Below the pieces are notes generated by a model. It was given only the letters and a program-made list of their open reading frames with translations. It was not told where the DNA came from and did no database searches. DNA of 64,000 bases, taken from Dermabacteraceae bacterium TAE3-ERU5 (GTDB lineage: Bacteria > Actinomycetota > Actinomycetes > Actinomycetales > Dermabacteraceae). Shown one piece after another: positions 56,595-64,000 of this stretch (position 1 is the stretch's first letter; every line of letters begins with the position of its first letter). The stretch spans positions 1 through 64,000 of the forward strand of contig JAHUUK010000001.1 of NCBI GenBank assembly GCA_019218375.1, written 5' to 3'. Made by a program: the position numbers and the translations under genes.

Positions 56595-56624
56595 TCACTG
56601 GCACCGCATGATCACTGGCACCGA
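56574..56624 (+). repeat. Three tandem 17-bp repeats across a stop codon
   Basis: GTGATCACCGGCGCCTC (56574-56590), GTGATCACTGGCACCGC (56591-56607) and ATGATCACTGGCACCGA (56608-56624) are head-to-tail. Copies two and three differ at two positions only. The methyltransferase stop codon lies at the start of copy two, so the array extends the 3' UTR rather than the protein. Confidence 0.8.
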
Positions 56625-56644
56625 TAGGTCGTAGGTGGAAACAA

Positions 56645-56683
56645 AAAGCGAGCGGGGCCCGTCCTTTCGGACGAGCCCCGCTC
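56645..56683 (-). terminator. Terminator of cspA
   Basis: GAGCGGGGC (56650-56658) pairs with 56675-56683 and an inner CGTCC/GGACG (56660-56664, 56669-56673) closes on TTTC; on the minus strand CTTTTTGTTT follows. It lies 19 bases beyond the cspA stop, convergent with the methyltransferase gene. Confidence 0.88.
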
Positions 56684-56701
56684 TAAAGTCTCTGGGGTAA
56701 A

Positions 56702-56905
56702 TCAGAGTGCGCGGACGTTTTCCGCCTGCGGGCCCTTGGGGCCATCGGTTACATCGAACTCGACTCGCTGGCCCTCATTGAGCGAGCGGTAGCCGGTCAT
56801 ATCGATGCTGGAGTGGTGGACGAAAACGTCCGAGCCGCCACCATCGGTCTCGATGAAGCCGAAACCCTTTTCTGCGTTGAACCACTTAACGGAACCCTGT
56901 GCCAT
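56702..56905 (-). CDS. cspA: Cold-shock domain protein
   Basis: 67 residues, single cold-shock OB-fold. RNP1-like KGFGFIET and RNP2-like VFVHHSSI nucleic-acid-binding motifs are intact; the start [14 protein letters not shown] is diagnostic. RNA chaperone binding single-stranded RNA. Strong Shine-Dalgarno AAGGAGA and a long structured leader (56906-57066) precede it, as in cold-regulated csp genes; own terminator follows. Confidence 0.96.
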   Translation of the reverse strand: MAQGSVKWFNAEKGFGFIETDGGGSDVFVHHSSIDMTGYRSLNEGQRVEFDVTDGPKGPQAENVRAL

Positions 56906-57066
56906 GACCGTATCTCCTTGCGTCTGGCGCTGCCGCCGTTCGGCGACATTCTTGCCGCATGTGTCGTCCCTGCCTGTTTCTTCCTAGACAGGGCACGAAG
57001 GTGCGACCTCAGGTCGAAACTCCGCGTGCTCTCCTTGCGAAGAACACATCACTGCAACGAGATCAA
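56906..57066 (-). other. Long 5' region of cspA
   Basis: 161 bases with no gene. Small hairpins on the minus strand: CGACC/GGTCG, CCCTG/CAGGG and CGCCG/CGGCG in order toward cspA. Long folded leaders are a known feature of cold-shock genes; no specific consensus was recognised, nor a definite promoter. Confidence 0.4.
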
Positions 57067-58053
57067 TCATTGCACGTTTTCGCCGTCCTGTCCCCCTTCA
57101 TCAGGTTTTTTGCCCATTTCAGAGCCGTTTTCGTCGTTTTCGGAGGGTTTTCCGCTCTCCTGGGAGGCGAGGAAACGCTCGAAACGGGTGGCGATTTCGT
57201 CCCCCGTAGGCGTGTCTTGCCGTACTCGCAGGGGTGCGGCGATCTCATCTTCGAGAGCCTCGTCATATATTTGCTCAAGTTGCGCCACATGGGCCGCAAC
57301 TTCCTCGTTTTCTCGCGCTGACTGATCGGCCTGCGCGAGCACCACGTCACAGTCGTCGCCGAGATCCACGAGCTGCAGATCGAGCCCGGCGGACTCGCTG
57401 AGCCTGCGCAGCAGCGCGAGGGTGGCCGGCTCAAAGTCGCGCCTGGCCATGTAGTGCGGCACCTGCGCCACATAGCCGAGGGTGTCTATCCCGTGCCGGG
57501 CCAGTTCCGTGCTGAGGAAGATGTTGAACGGCGTCGGTGCCATCATTTGGCTGAGCTGATCGAGCGAATCCGGGGGCGTATCGACCACCCCGGCGTATTC
57601 CATGACCCGAATCGGGCGTGTGTGCGGCACGTTCATCGGGAACGACATCAGGGAAACCACCCGGCGTACGTCGAAAATGTCGATCAGTTCGATGACCGCA
57701 TCGCGCAGCCCGAGCCAGCGCATGTCGGGATCGGGGCCGCTCAGAAAGAGAAACGGTTTGTCGGACTCGTCACGCATCAGCTTCAGTTCGATGCGCGGAA
57801 TCTGGATCGGGGCGAAGCCGCCGTCCACGAAATAGGCCTGTAGGTAGGTGCCGCGATAGTCGAGCAGTTCGTCGGTATCGAACTCCGCCAGGGTCTGCGG
57901 CAGGCAGGTTCCCTCAAGGAAACTGGTAAGCAGCTTGCAGGTGTTGCCCGTGTCGGTCAGTCCCGGAAAGGCGTGCACGAGCGTTAGCGGCTCATTCGGC
58001 ACGCGCGCCAAAACTTCCTGCGCCGCAAAGCGGTAGAGACGTCGGGGCTCCAT
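57067..58053 (-). CDS. PAC2-family protein
   Basis: 328 residues of the proteasome-assembly-chaperone-2-like family: LTLVHAFPGLTDTGNTCKLL near the start, FLFLSGPDPDMRW, RVVSLMSFPMNVPHTRPIRV and TPFNIFLSTELARHGIDTLG. The C-terminal 70 residues are a Glu/Asp/Gln-rich, probably disordered and coiled tail. Many actinobacteria with or without proteasomes carry it; no proteasome gene is in this window, so the role is open. Divergent from helD. Confidence 0.85.
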   Translation of the reverse strand: MEPRRLYRFAAQEVLARVPNEPLTLVHAFPGLTDTGNTCKLLTSFLEGTCLPQTLAEFDTDELLDYRGTYLQAYFVDGGFAPIQIPRIELKLMRDESDKPFLFLSGPDPDMRWLGLRDAVIELIDIFDVRRVVSLMSFPMNVPHTRPIRVMEYAGVVDTPPDSLDQLSQMMAPTPFNIFLSTELARHGIDTLGYVAQVPHYMARRDFEPATLALLRRLSESAGLDLQLVDLGDDCDVVLAQADQSARENEEVAAHVAQLEQIYDEALEDEIAAPLRVRQDTPTGDEIATRFERFLASQESGKPSENDENGSEMGKKPDEGGQDGENVQ

Positions 58054-58193
58054 TCGCTGTTCTCCTCACGACCGGGTTTCCTGGATCGGACTAATCAACC
58101 ATAATGGAACACTGCCTAAACTTACGCGCGGCCACGGCCTTTGCGCGTCGGGAGAGGCTCGCTTTCACTTCACAGACTAAGGCGGAATACCCG

Positions 58194-60425
58194 TTGGCGA
58201 CAGAGAACCGTGACCTGCCGGCTGAACAGGCCTACGTTGATCGACTCTATTCCCGGCTCGATGAGCTGACCGAAACGCTGCAGCAGCGGCTGGACGAGGC
58301 GCAGGCATCCCAGTCGGCCACGACGCACCAGAACCGTTCCGAACGCGACGCTTTCGTGGCGCGCTACGAGGACCGCCTTTCCCTGCTCGCTTCCGTGCGC
58401 GAAAGGGTGGTCTTCGGCAGGCTCGACCGCGAGGACGATTCCCGCCTCTACATCGGCCGTATCGGCCTGTTCACGCCCGAGCGTGAACAGTTGCTGGTTG
58501 ACTGGCGCGCCCCCGCCGCCGCCGCTTTCTATCAGGCGACCTCCACCGAACGCCTGGGCGTGACGCTGCGCCGCCACCTGATCACGCGCGGCCGCACAGT
58601 GCTGGGGCTGGAAGACGACGTGCTGGACGCTTCCCTGCTGGACGGGAGCGACGCCGACGGCGCTTCGCTGCAGGGCGAGGGCGCGCTGCTGGCGGCGCTC
58701 AGCAGTCAGCGCACGGGACGCATGGGCGACATCGTCTCCACCATCCAGGCCGAACAGGACCGCATTATCCGCGCCGACGTGCGCGGCGTGCTGGTGGTGC
58801 AGGGCGGGCCGGGCACGGGTAAGACCGCCGTGGCGCTGCACCGCGCCGCCTATCTGCTTTACACGCACCGCCGCAAGCTGGAGCACGCGGGCGTGCTGAT
58901 CGTGGCTCCCACCGATGGCTTCCTGCGCTACATCGAACGCGTGCTGCCCTCGCTCGGCGAATCGGGCGTGGCCATGCTGACCCCCGGCCAGTTGCTGCCC
59001 GGCATGGTGACCGACGTGCACGATTCCCCCGAGGCGCAGCGTGTTAAGGGCGATCTGCGCATGGCGAAGCTGCTTAAGCGCGCGGTTTCGCAGCGGCAGC
59101 TGCGCCTGGAGGAGCCGGTGCAGGTGGCGATTAATTCGGTGGTGCTGACCATCGAGCCGAAGGACGTGGCCGCCGCTCAGCGGGACGCGCGTTCCTCCCA
59201 CAAGCCCCATAACGAGGCGCGCGATATTTTCGTGCGCATCATGCTGGACAAGCTGGCGGATCAGTACCTGGAGCGCCTGCGCGCCGCCGGTCACGCGGTG
59301 CTGGAGGAAGACCGCGCCACCATCCTGGGCGATCTGCCGCTTAGCCGCGAGGTGCGGGTAACGCTGAACAAGCTCTGGCTGCCCTACACGCCGCAGATGT
59401 TCTTAAAGATTCTGCTGGCGCACCCGGAGCGTCTGCGCGCGGCCGATCGGGGCCTTTCTGAAAGGGACATCGCCGCGATTGTGCGGGAAAAGGACTCCCC
59501 GTTCACGGTGGAGGACGTGCCGCTGCTGGACGAACTTGCCGAACTGCTGGGCGAGGATCCGGCGGGGGCGTCGGCGCGCAACCGCGCCGAACGCGAGGAC
59601 CTGGACGCGGGCCGCGAGTACGCGCAGCAGGTGATCGATTCCTGGGACGGCGCAGCCGCGACTGTCGATGCCGACACCCTGGCAGCGCAGATGCGCCAGG
59701 GATCGCGTTACGTTTCCCTGGCGGAGCGCGCCGCTGGCGATCGCACCTGGGCTTTCGGGCACGTGGTGGTGGACGAGGCGCAGGAGCTTTCCCAGATGAT
59801 GTGGCGGCTGCTGATGCGCCGCTGCCCGACGAAATCTTTCACGGTGGTGGGCGACGTGGCGCAGACGTCCTCCCCCGCCGGGACGCGTTCGTGGCGGGAC
59901 ACTTTCGCCCCGCACGTGGAGGAGCGCGCCGTGGTGGAGGAACTGACGGTTAATTACCGTACGCCGCGCCTGGTGATGGATGCGGCGCAGCGGGTTGCGG
60001 CTGCCGCCGGCGTGGTGACGACGCCGGTGACTTCGGTGCGCGAGGGCGAGCACGAGATTGAGTACGTGCGCTGCGAGGCGGCGCGGGTGGCGGCGGAGGC
60101 CGTGGCGTGCGCGCTGCGGCAGAAGCAGGCCACGGGCGGTCGGATCGCGGTGATCTGCCCGAGCGGTGATGTGGCGGCTATCGGCGCCGAGTTCGCCCGC
60201 GCGGGGGTAAGTGCGGGCCTGGGCAGCGGCGGTATCGACAGCGAGGTCGCGGTGATGGACGCGGAGGCCGCTAAGGGCCTCGAGTTCGACGCGGTGACGC
60301 TGGTGGAGCCGGGCGCTATCGCGGCCGCGCATTCGCAGGGCGCGAGCGACGTATTCGTGGCGATGACCCGCCCCACAGCGATGCTGGGCGTGGTCTACTC
60401 CGGGGAGCTGCCCAAGGGGCTTTAG
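58194..60425 (+). CDS. HelD/HelR-like RNA polymerase-recycling ATPase (UvrD-like superfamily 1)
   Basis: 743 residues. N-terminal coiled-coil arm (about 10-85), an inserted HelD domain, Walker A GGPGTGKT (about 204-211) and later SF1 motifs FGHVVVDEAQELSQMMWRLL, TVVGDVAQ, VEELTVNYRTP and GLEFDAVTLVEP. HelD proteins remove stalled or rifamycin-bound RNA polymerase from DNA. The start is set at TTG 58194, with AAGGCGG eight bases upstream; the earlier ATG 58104 lies inside a -10-like CATAAT (58100-58105). An inverted repeat follows the gene. Confidence 0.88.
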   Translation: MATENRDLPAEQAYVDRLYSRLDELTETLQQRLDEAQASQSATTHQNRSERDAFVARYEDRLSLLASVRERVVFGRLDREDDSRLYIGRIGLFTPEREQLLVDWRAPAAAAFYQATSTERLGVTLRRHLITRGRTVLGLEDDVLDASLLDGSDADGASLQGEGALLAALSSQRTGRMGDIVSTIQAEQDRIIRADVRGVLVVQGGPGTGKTAVALHRAAYLLYTHRRKLEHAGVLIVAPTDGFLRYIERVLPSLGESGVAMLTPGQLLPGMVTDVHDSPEAQRVKGDLRMAKLLKRAVSQRQLRLEEPVQVAINSVVLTIEPKDVAAAQRDARSSHKPHNEARDIFVRIMLDKLADQYLERLRAAGHAVLEEDRATILGDLPLSREVRVTLNKLWLPYTPQMFLKILLAHPERLRAADRGLSERDIAAIVREKDSPFTVEDVPLLDELAELLGEDPAGASARNRAEREDLDAGREYAQQVIDSWDGAAATVDADTLAAQMRQGSRYVSLAERAAGDRTWAFGHVVVDEAQELSQMMWRLLMRRCPTKSFTVVGDVAQTSSPAGTRSWRDTFAPHVEERAVVEELTVNYRTPRLVMDAAQRVAAAAGVVTTPVTSVREGEHEIEYVRCEAARVAAEAVACALRQKQATGGRIAVICPSGDVAAIGAEFARAGVSAGLGSGGIDSEVAVMDAEAAKGLEFDAVTLVEPGAIAAAHSQGASDVFVAMTRPTAMLGVVYSGELPKGL

Positions 60426-60589
60426 CGGCATCGTTACGTTTGGGTGCAGAAACGTTAAGTTAAAAGGCATTTTCACAGCGTTAAATGCACCCAAACGTTA
60501 GCCCGTTAAAAATAGGCCGCCCTAACCCGGGACTGCCATTTTCTAGAATCCTGGTTAGAAAATCGCTTTAGGGGAAGGACACTGCCGAC
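60426..60589 (+). other. Intergenic region after helD
   Basis: 164 bases. Perfect 13-bp inverted repeat ACGTTTGGGTGCA (60436-60448) / complement (60486-60498) with a 37-base loop; CGTTA occurs five times in 60432-60508. A second small repeat TTTTCTA/TAGAAAA lies near 60539-60562, with CTGCCA, 17 bases and TAGAAA as a possible promoter for the next gene. Terminator or operator roles are both possible. Confidence 0.5.
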
Positions 60590-61315
60590 ATGAAGGTGGC
60601 AGACGCGAGGGCCGAGTCCCTGCTCGAATCGCTGCGGATACGGCGCTTTGTGGTGGCGGCGCTCTGCGGCGCGGCCCTGCTCTACCTACAGGGGACGTCC
60701 TACATCAACGGCGAAATCCAGATTTCTTCGCTACCCAAGCTGGGGGCGTGGACTCTGCTGGTATTTTTACCGCTGGTTTCCGCGGTGGTTTCCCCTTATG
60801 TGACGGGATGCCTGTCCCTGCGCAAATCCTCCCCACGCGATGCCTCTACTGCGTCCCTCGCGGCGCAGCCGAGCATGACCGGGCGCCTGGCAGTCTTCGC
60901 AACCACGTATCTGGCGTTTGCCGCCTTACTGGGGCTGCTGTTTTTCATCTTTCGGATAGATTTTTTACACAGTCCGAGCGGTCCAAAACAGTACCTTTAC
61001 GCCCTTAACCTGGCGATCGGGGTGGGCCTGGTAGCGCTAATCACGTATGCGATCCAATCCCGCCTACTGGATGGCGTCTGCGCAAGCCTGGTGCAAAAGT
61101 GCATAGAAGGCTTCTGCACGGCCCTGCTGGCCCCGTCCCTGGTCCTGCTGGTGGGAACATCGGCCGCCTTTCACCGCCCGCTTGCGGAAAAGACCTACCT
61201 CGCCCCGCACTCTTTAAGCGTTATCTCTGCGTCTCCACTGCTTTACGACTGCCTCTGTGCAGCGCTGTTCGGAATCCTTTTGGGATGTTCGGCGGTGCGC
61301 GCGCTGCGCTGGTAA
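60590..61315 (+). CDS. Orphan six-helix membrane protein
   Basis: 241 residues with about six transmembrane helices (roughly 19-36, 52-72, 100-124, 137-160, 168-190, 214-238). A loop of about 25 residues after helix 2 is Ser/Ala/Arg-rich and probably cytoplasmic. I recognise no family. Codon choice includes more A/T-ending and rare codons than neighbours (many TTT, TTA, CTA), hinting at later acquisition or fast evolution. GGGGAAGGA lies about ten bases before the ATG. No functional partner. Confidence 0.65.
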   Translation: MKVADARAESLLESLRIRRFVVAALCGAALLYLQGTSYINGEIQISSLPKLGAWTLLVFLPLVSAVVSPYVTGCLSLRKSSPRDASTASLAAQPSMTGRLAVFATTYLAFAALLGLLFFIFRIDFLHSPSGPKQYLYALNLAIGVGLVALITYAIQSRLLDGVCASLVQKCIEGFCTALLAPSLVLLVGTSAAFHRPLAEKTYLAPHSLSVISASPLLYDCLCAALFGILLGCSAVRALRW

Positions 61316-61332
61316 ACCCATAAAAGGCAAAG

Positions 61333-61377
61333 GTAAAGCCCGAGGCGACGGCTTCCCCTCCGCGTCCCGGGCTTTAC
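61333..61377 (-). terminator. Terminator of nrdR
   Basis: GTAAAGCCCG (61333-61342) pairs with CGGGCTTTAC (61368-61377) around a GC-rich loop; on the minus strand CCTTTGCCTTTT follows. Convergent with the orphan membrane gene. Confidence 0.75.
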
Positions 61378-61417
61378 AAAGAGAATCATACTACGCGGTA
61401 GCCGCGCAGCGGTACCC

Positions 61418-61876
61418 CTACGCCTCGGCTTCCCCCTCGGCGCGCAGCTCCGCGATCGCCTTCTCGAAATCGTCCAGTGACTCGAACGAACGGTACACGC
61501 TCGCGAAGCGCAGGTAGGCCACCAGATCAAGTTCTTTCAGGGGCTGCAGGGTAGCCAGGCCGACGTCATGAGAGTCGATCTCCGCCTGCCCCTTCTGGCG
61601 CACCGCATCCTCAACGCGCTGGGCCAGCATCGCCAGCTGATCGTCCGTAACGGGACGCCCCTGACAGGCCTTACGTACCCCGCTCACTACCTTGGAGCGA
61701 GAGAAAGGTTCGCTGGCACCGGAACGCTTAACCACCGACAGAGACGCGGACTCAACCGTGGTGAAACGCCGCGAGCAGTTGGGGCACTGGCGGCGGCGGC
61801 GAATCGAAACACCATCGTCAGAGGTGCGCGAATCGACCACGCGGCTATCTTCGTGTCGGCAGAAAGGGCAATGCAT
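61418..61876 (-). CDS. nrdR: Transcriptional repressor NrdR
   Basis: 152 residues. N-terminal zinc ribbon with Cys3, Cys6, Cys31 and Cys34 (CPFC, CPNC) and a C-terminal ATP-cone domain ([24 protein letters not shown]). Represses ribonucleotide reductase genes in response to dATP/ATP; the nrd genes are not in this window. TACGAT (61888-61883) lies six bases before the ATG with no Shine-Dalgarno, suggesting a leaderless mRNA. Confidence 0.95.
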   Translation of the reverse strand: MHCPFCRHEDSRVVDSRTSDDGVSIRRRRQCPNCSRRFTTVESASLSVVKRSGASEPFSRSKVVSGVRKACQGRPVTDDQLAMLAQRVEDAVRQKGQAEIDSHDVGLATLQPLKELDLVAYLRFASVYRSFESLDDFEKAIAELRAEGEAEA

Positions 61877-61947
61877 ACCCCTATCGTATATGGGGCGGGA
61901 AAAGGGCCCTAATGGACAGGGAAAATCCCCGAATAATTAACGCCTAA

Positions 61948-62295
61948 TTAACGCCCCTCGACGTCGCTAGGCAGTACCAGAGTGGTGCCGGCAACCAACT
62001 GATCGCTGCGCAGATCATTTACGCTGCGCACCTTCCAGATCGCCTGTTCCGGGGCCAGATCGGGGTAATGAGAGGTGGCAATCCCCCAGAGAGTCTGCCC
62101 CTCCTGCACAACCACCTTGGCTTCACGTTCGACCGAGGCCTCGGCTGCACCGACCCCCCAGGCCAAAACCACGAACAGTGCAAGTAGCAGCGAAGCAATA
62201 GCCACTAGCGAAGACAGCACCATGCGCCCCCGGCGAGTGATGCGCAGAGCGGGACGAGCCACGTGAACATTGGCGGTGAAAGTCTGAGTAGTCAT
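61948..62295 (-). CDS. SOS-linked LysM membrane protein (putative division inhibitor)
   Basis: 115 residues: basic cytoplasmic N-terminus (1-25), one transmembrane helix (about 26-49) and an extracytoplasmic LysM domain (61-110, VVVQEGQTLWGIATSHY and LVAGTTLVLP). Divergent from lexA and preceded by LexA boxes, as for B. subtilis yneA and mycobacterial Rv2719c, small SOS-induced proteins that block septation. It is short, with no hydrolase domain, which favours an inhibitor over an enzyme. The start is ATG 62295; the frame open upstream crosses the LexA boxes and promoter. Confidence 0.85.
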   Translation of the reverse strand: MTTQTFTANVHVARPALRITRRGRMVLSSLVAIASLLLALFVVLAWGVGAAEASVEREAKVVVQEGQTLWGIATSHYPDLAPEQAIWKVRSVNDLRSDQLVAGTTLVLPSDVEGR

Positions 62296-62302
62296 AGCTT
62301 TA

Positions 62303-62383
62303 CGAACTCCTGTTCGATCGAATACGTGTTCGAGTTTAGAACGGGTGTTCGAGAAAAGCAAGCAACCCTCGAACACTTGTTTG
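62303..62383. promoter_or_regulatory. Four LexA (SOS) boxes between the LysM gene and lexA
   Basis: CGAACTCCTGTTCG (62303-62316, perfect), CGAATACGTGTTCG (62319-62332), AGAACGGGTGTTCG (62338-62351) and CGAACACTTGTTTG (62370-62383) all fit CGAAC-N4-GTTYG with zero to one deviations. The third lies in the spacer of the LysM promoter and the fourth overlaps the lexA -35 box, so LexA should repress both genes. Confidence 0.88.
62333..62361 (-). promoter_or_regulatory. Promoter of the LysM gene
   Basis: On the minus strand TTGCTT (62361-62356), 17 bases, TAAACT (62338-62333). Flanked and overlapped by LexA boxes. Predicted leader about 30 bases with AGGAG before the ATG. Confidence 0.7.
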
Positions 62384-62409
62384 CCCGGCGCGGCAAAAAC
62401 GCCTAACCT
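62381..62409 (+). promoter_or_regulatory. Promoter of lexA
   Basis: TTGCCC (62381-62386), 17 bases, TAACCT (62404-62409). The LexA box at 62370-62383 overlaps the -35, fitting autorepression. Predicted leader about 75 bases. Confidence 0.65.
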
Positions 62410-62490
62410 GGTACAGAGACAACTCCACTACAGGGGTACGACAACGTAAGGTCGCCAAACGAAAGCGGGCGTCCGGGCAAGGAGCGGTAA

Positions 62491-63189
62491 ATGGCTAACG
62501 ATCGGCTACTGGCAGATTCCGGCCTAGACACTTCTTCCAGCCTGGATACTTCCCAGCTCACCCCGCGCCAGCGCAAGATCCTCGCCGTGATCACGGCGAA
62601 CATTCGCAAGGACGGCTTCCCGCCCACCATTCGCGAGATCGGGCAGCAGGTCGGCCTCACCTCCCCCTCTTCCGTTTCCCACCAGCTACAGGTGCTGGAG
62701 AAAAAGGGATTCATCCGCCGCAACGAACGCTCCCCGCGCGCAATGGAAGTAGTTCCGCTCGACGAAACCGACGAACCGCAGGCGCGCGAGGTCCCCGAAT
62801 ACGAGTCCTCCCCCAGCGTGCGCGTGCCCGTGCTGGGCCGGATCGCCGCCGGGGTGCCGATCACCGCTCAGGAACAGGTGGAGGACACTTTCACCCTGCC
62901 CGAACAGATAGTCGGCAAGGGCGAGATGTTCCTGCTGAAGGTGGTGGGAGATTCCATGGTGGACGCCGCCATCTGCGACGGTGACTGGGTGGTAGTACGC
63001 TCCCAGCGCGAGGCCCAGGGCGGAGACATCGTGGCCGCCATGATCGACGGCGAAGCCACCGTAAAGACTTTCAAGCGCCAGGACGGTCACGTCTGGCTGA
63101 TGCCGCATAACCCGGCCTTCGCTCCCATCCTCGGGGACAGCTGCGAGGTGCTCGGCAAGGTGGTAGCGGTGCTGCGCTCGGTTAACTAA
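62491..63189 (+). CDS. lexA: SOS repressor LexA
   Basis: 232 residues. Winged-helix DNA-binding domain (about 20-90: [47 protein letters not shown]). Self-cleavage site Ala120-Gly121 in RIAAGVPI; catalytic dyad Ser155 (GDSMVDAA) and Lys192 (ATVKTFK). RecA-stimulated autoproteolysis derepresses the SOS regulon. GGAG with six-base spacing supports ATG 62491. Confidence 0.97.
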   Translation: MANDRLLADSGLDTSSSLDTSQLTPRQRKILAVITANIRKDGFPPTIREIGQQVGLTSPSSVSHQLQVLEKKGFIRRNERSPRAMEVVPLDETDEPQAREVPEYESSPSVRVPVLGRIAAGVPITAQEQVEDTFTLPEQIVGKGEMFLLKVVGDSMVDAAICDGDWVVVRSQREAQGGDIVAAMIDGEATVKTFKRQDGHVWLMPHNPAFAPILGDSCEVLGKVVAVLRSVN

Positions 63190-63201
63190 GCCGTTCGCCC
63201 G

Positions 63202-64000
63202 CTAGTCTTTTTCCGCAAACATTCCCGCAGACAGCCTGTGCAGGGCCGCCAGCGCGGCCTGCGCGTCGTAGGTGCGCCACAGCGGCGGCATGGCCGATAT
63301 CAGGTAGCTGCCGTAACGCTTCGTGGCGATGCGCGAATCGAGCACCGCCACCATTCCCCTGTCGCTTCTGGAACGAATCAGGCGGCCCGCGCCCTGCGCC
63401 ATCAGCAGCGCGGCGTGGCTCGCGGAAATCGCCATGAAGGCGTTACCGCGCTGGCTGGTGATGCGCTCCTGTCGGGCCGAGGTAAGCGGATCGTCGGGCC
63501 GCGGGAACGGGATACGGTCCATCACCACCAGGCGGCAGGAATCTCCCTGCACGTCCACTCCCTGCCACAGCGAAAGCGTCCCGAACAGGCTCGCGTGCGG
63601 ATCGTCCCTGAAAGCCGACACCAGGGCGTTCAGGCCGTCTTCCCCCTGCACGAACACCGGGGTGTCCAGCACCCCGCGTGCGTAATCGGCAGCTTCTTCC
63701 GCCGCGCGGCGGGAGGAAAACAGGCAGAGCGCTCCCCCGCGCGAGGCGCTAATTAGCTCGCATAGGTGGCGCAGCGTATCCGGGTGCAGCCCGTCTCGTC
63801 CCGGCGGTGGCAAATGCCGCGCCAGGTATAAGATTCCCTGCTTGTTGTAGGCGAACGGGCTGCCAACGTCTATCCCCGCCCATAGCGCGCAATCTTTGTC
63901 GGCGCTTTCTCCGCTGCGAGCAAGCTGCGTAAGTTCCCGGCGTTCCTCGGAAAACAGGCCCACCTGTCTGGCGGGCTGCTCGAAGTTGCCGCCAAGGGCC
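63202..64000 (-). CDS. DinG-family ATP-dependent DNA helicase (partial, 5' end outside window)
   Basis: C-terminal 265 or so residues of an XPD/DinG-like SF2 helicase; the frame runs open to the right edge (ALGGNFEQPARQVGLFSEER at the boundary). Visible motifs: LFSSRRAAEEAADYARGVL (motif IV region), GTLSLWQGVDVQGDSCRLVVMDRIPFPRP (motif V region, shortened) and the motif VI QGAGRLIRSRSDRGMVAVLDSR. Removes R-loops or D-loops in repair. Convergent with lexA, 12 bases apart. Confidence 0.88.
   Translation of the reverse strand, partial: ALGGNFEQPARQVGLFSEERRELTQLARSGESADKDCALWAGIDVGSPFAYNKQGILYLARHLPPPGRDGLHPDTLRHLCELISASRGGALCLFSSRRAAEEAADYARGVLDTPVFVQGEDGLNALVSAFRDDPHASLFGTLSLWQGVDVQGDSCRLVVMDRIPFPRPDDPLTSARQERITSQRGNAFMAISASHAALLMAQGAGRLIRSRSDRGMVAVLDSRIATKRYGSYLISAMPPLWRTYDAQAALAALHRLSAGMFAEKD

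Noticed and set aside
58104-58193. Longer N-terminus of HelD from ATG 58104
   Set aside because: The ATG lies in a -10-like CATAAT, lacks a ribosome site, and the extra 30 residues do not resemble the family.
60426-60589. Rifamycin-associated element near helD
   Set aside because: The inverted repeat is downstream of helD and does not match the GC-rich rifamycin-associated element pattern.

Overview
The window is 64 kb of high-GC (visibly about 60%) bacterial chromosome. Gene content and order point to an actinobacterium, most plausibly an Actinomycetaceae-like member of the Actinomycetales. The pointers are an argCJBD-R-GH cluster, a PriA-type hisA, a dcw cluster that lacks ftsA but carries sepF, yggT and divIVA next to ftsZ, DUF3040 and DUF3054 proteins, HelD/HelR, a CopD-CtaG fusion, and a LysM gene divergent from lexA. 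The genus cannot be fixed from the sequence alone. No phage, insertion sequence, CRISPR array or tRNA gene was seen; this is core, housekeeping-rich chromosome.

Layout. 1-524: leader and promoter of a leftward rRNA operon whose 16S gene should lie just outside the left edge. 525-9647: leftward tyrS, then the arginine genes argC-J-B-D-R-G-H (no argF), with an ARG-box operator and an apparently leaderless start at argC. 9737-18831: leftward MDR oxidoreductase, pheST, copD-ctaG, an RNA 2'-O-methyltransferase and infC-rpmI-rplT with a structured leader. 19175-22258: rightward OpuC-type compatible-solute ABC transporter. 22330-30205: MFS transporter, SseB-family protein and histidine genes (hisD, hisC, hisB, unknown, hisH, small membrane protein, priA/hisA), with a DUF3054 gene inserted in reverse between hisC and hisD. 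30258-36515: dnaE, rluD-like synthase, lspA, divIVA and yggT. 36522-53681: one long leftward division and cell-wall cluster running mraZ-rsmH-ftsL-ftsI-murE-murF-mraY-murD-ftsW-murG-murC-ftsQ-ftsZ-pgeF-sepF. 54107-61315: DUF3040, dinB, spermidine-synthase-like methyltransferase, cspA, PAC2 protein, helD and an orphan membrane protein. 61418-64000: nrdR, a LysM protein, lexA and the 3' part of a DinG-like helicase.

How the genes work together. The left third is amino-acid supply and translation (tyrosyl- and phenylalanyl-tRNA synthetases, IF3, L35, L20, rRNA). The middle joins histidine synthesis to replication (DnaE) and lipoprotein processing. The dcw cluster makes lipid II precursors (MurC-F, MraY, MurG), polymerises and crosslinks septal peptidoglycan (FtsW, FtsI) and positions the divisome (FtsZ, SepF, FtsQ, FtsL, DivIVA). 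The right end is DNA-damage response: LexA, a LysM membrane protein that resembles SOS division inhibitors, Pol IV and DinG.

The signals most worth a second look are regulatory. They are (i) a putative seven-codon leader peptide whose Shine-Dalgarno lies inside an attenuator hairpin just ahead of infC, which itself appears to start at ATC; (ii) four LexA boxes between the LysM gene and lexA; (iii) a complex mraZ control region with a three-repeat MraZ operator, a second opposite array of GTGGR repeats, two similar promoters 50 bp apart and an 86-nt stem-loop before rsmH; and (iv) a recurrent arrangement of a -10 box six or seven bases before the start codon, implying leaderless mRNAs. No clearly new multi-gene system is evident; the least-characterised genes are two his-locus proteins and the membrane protein after helD.
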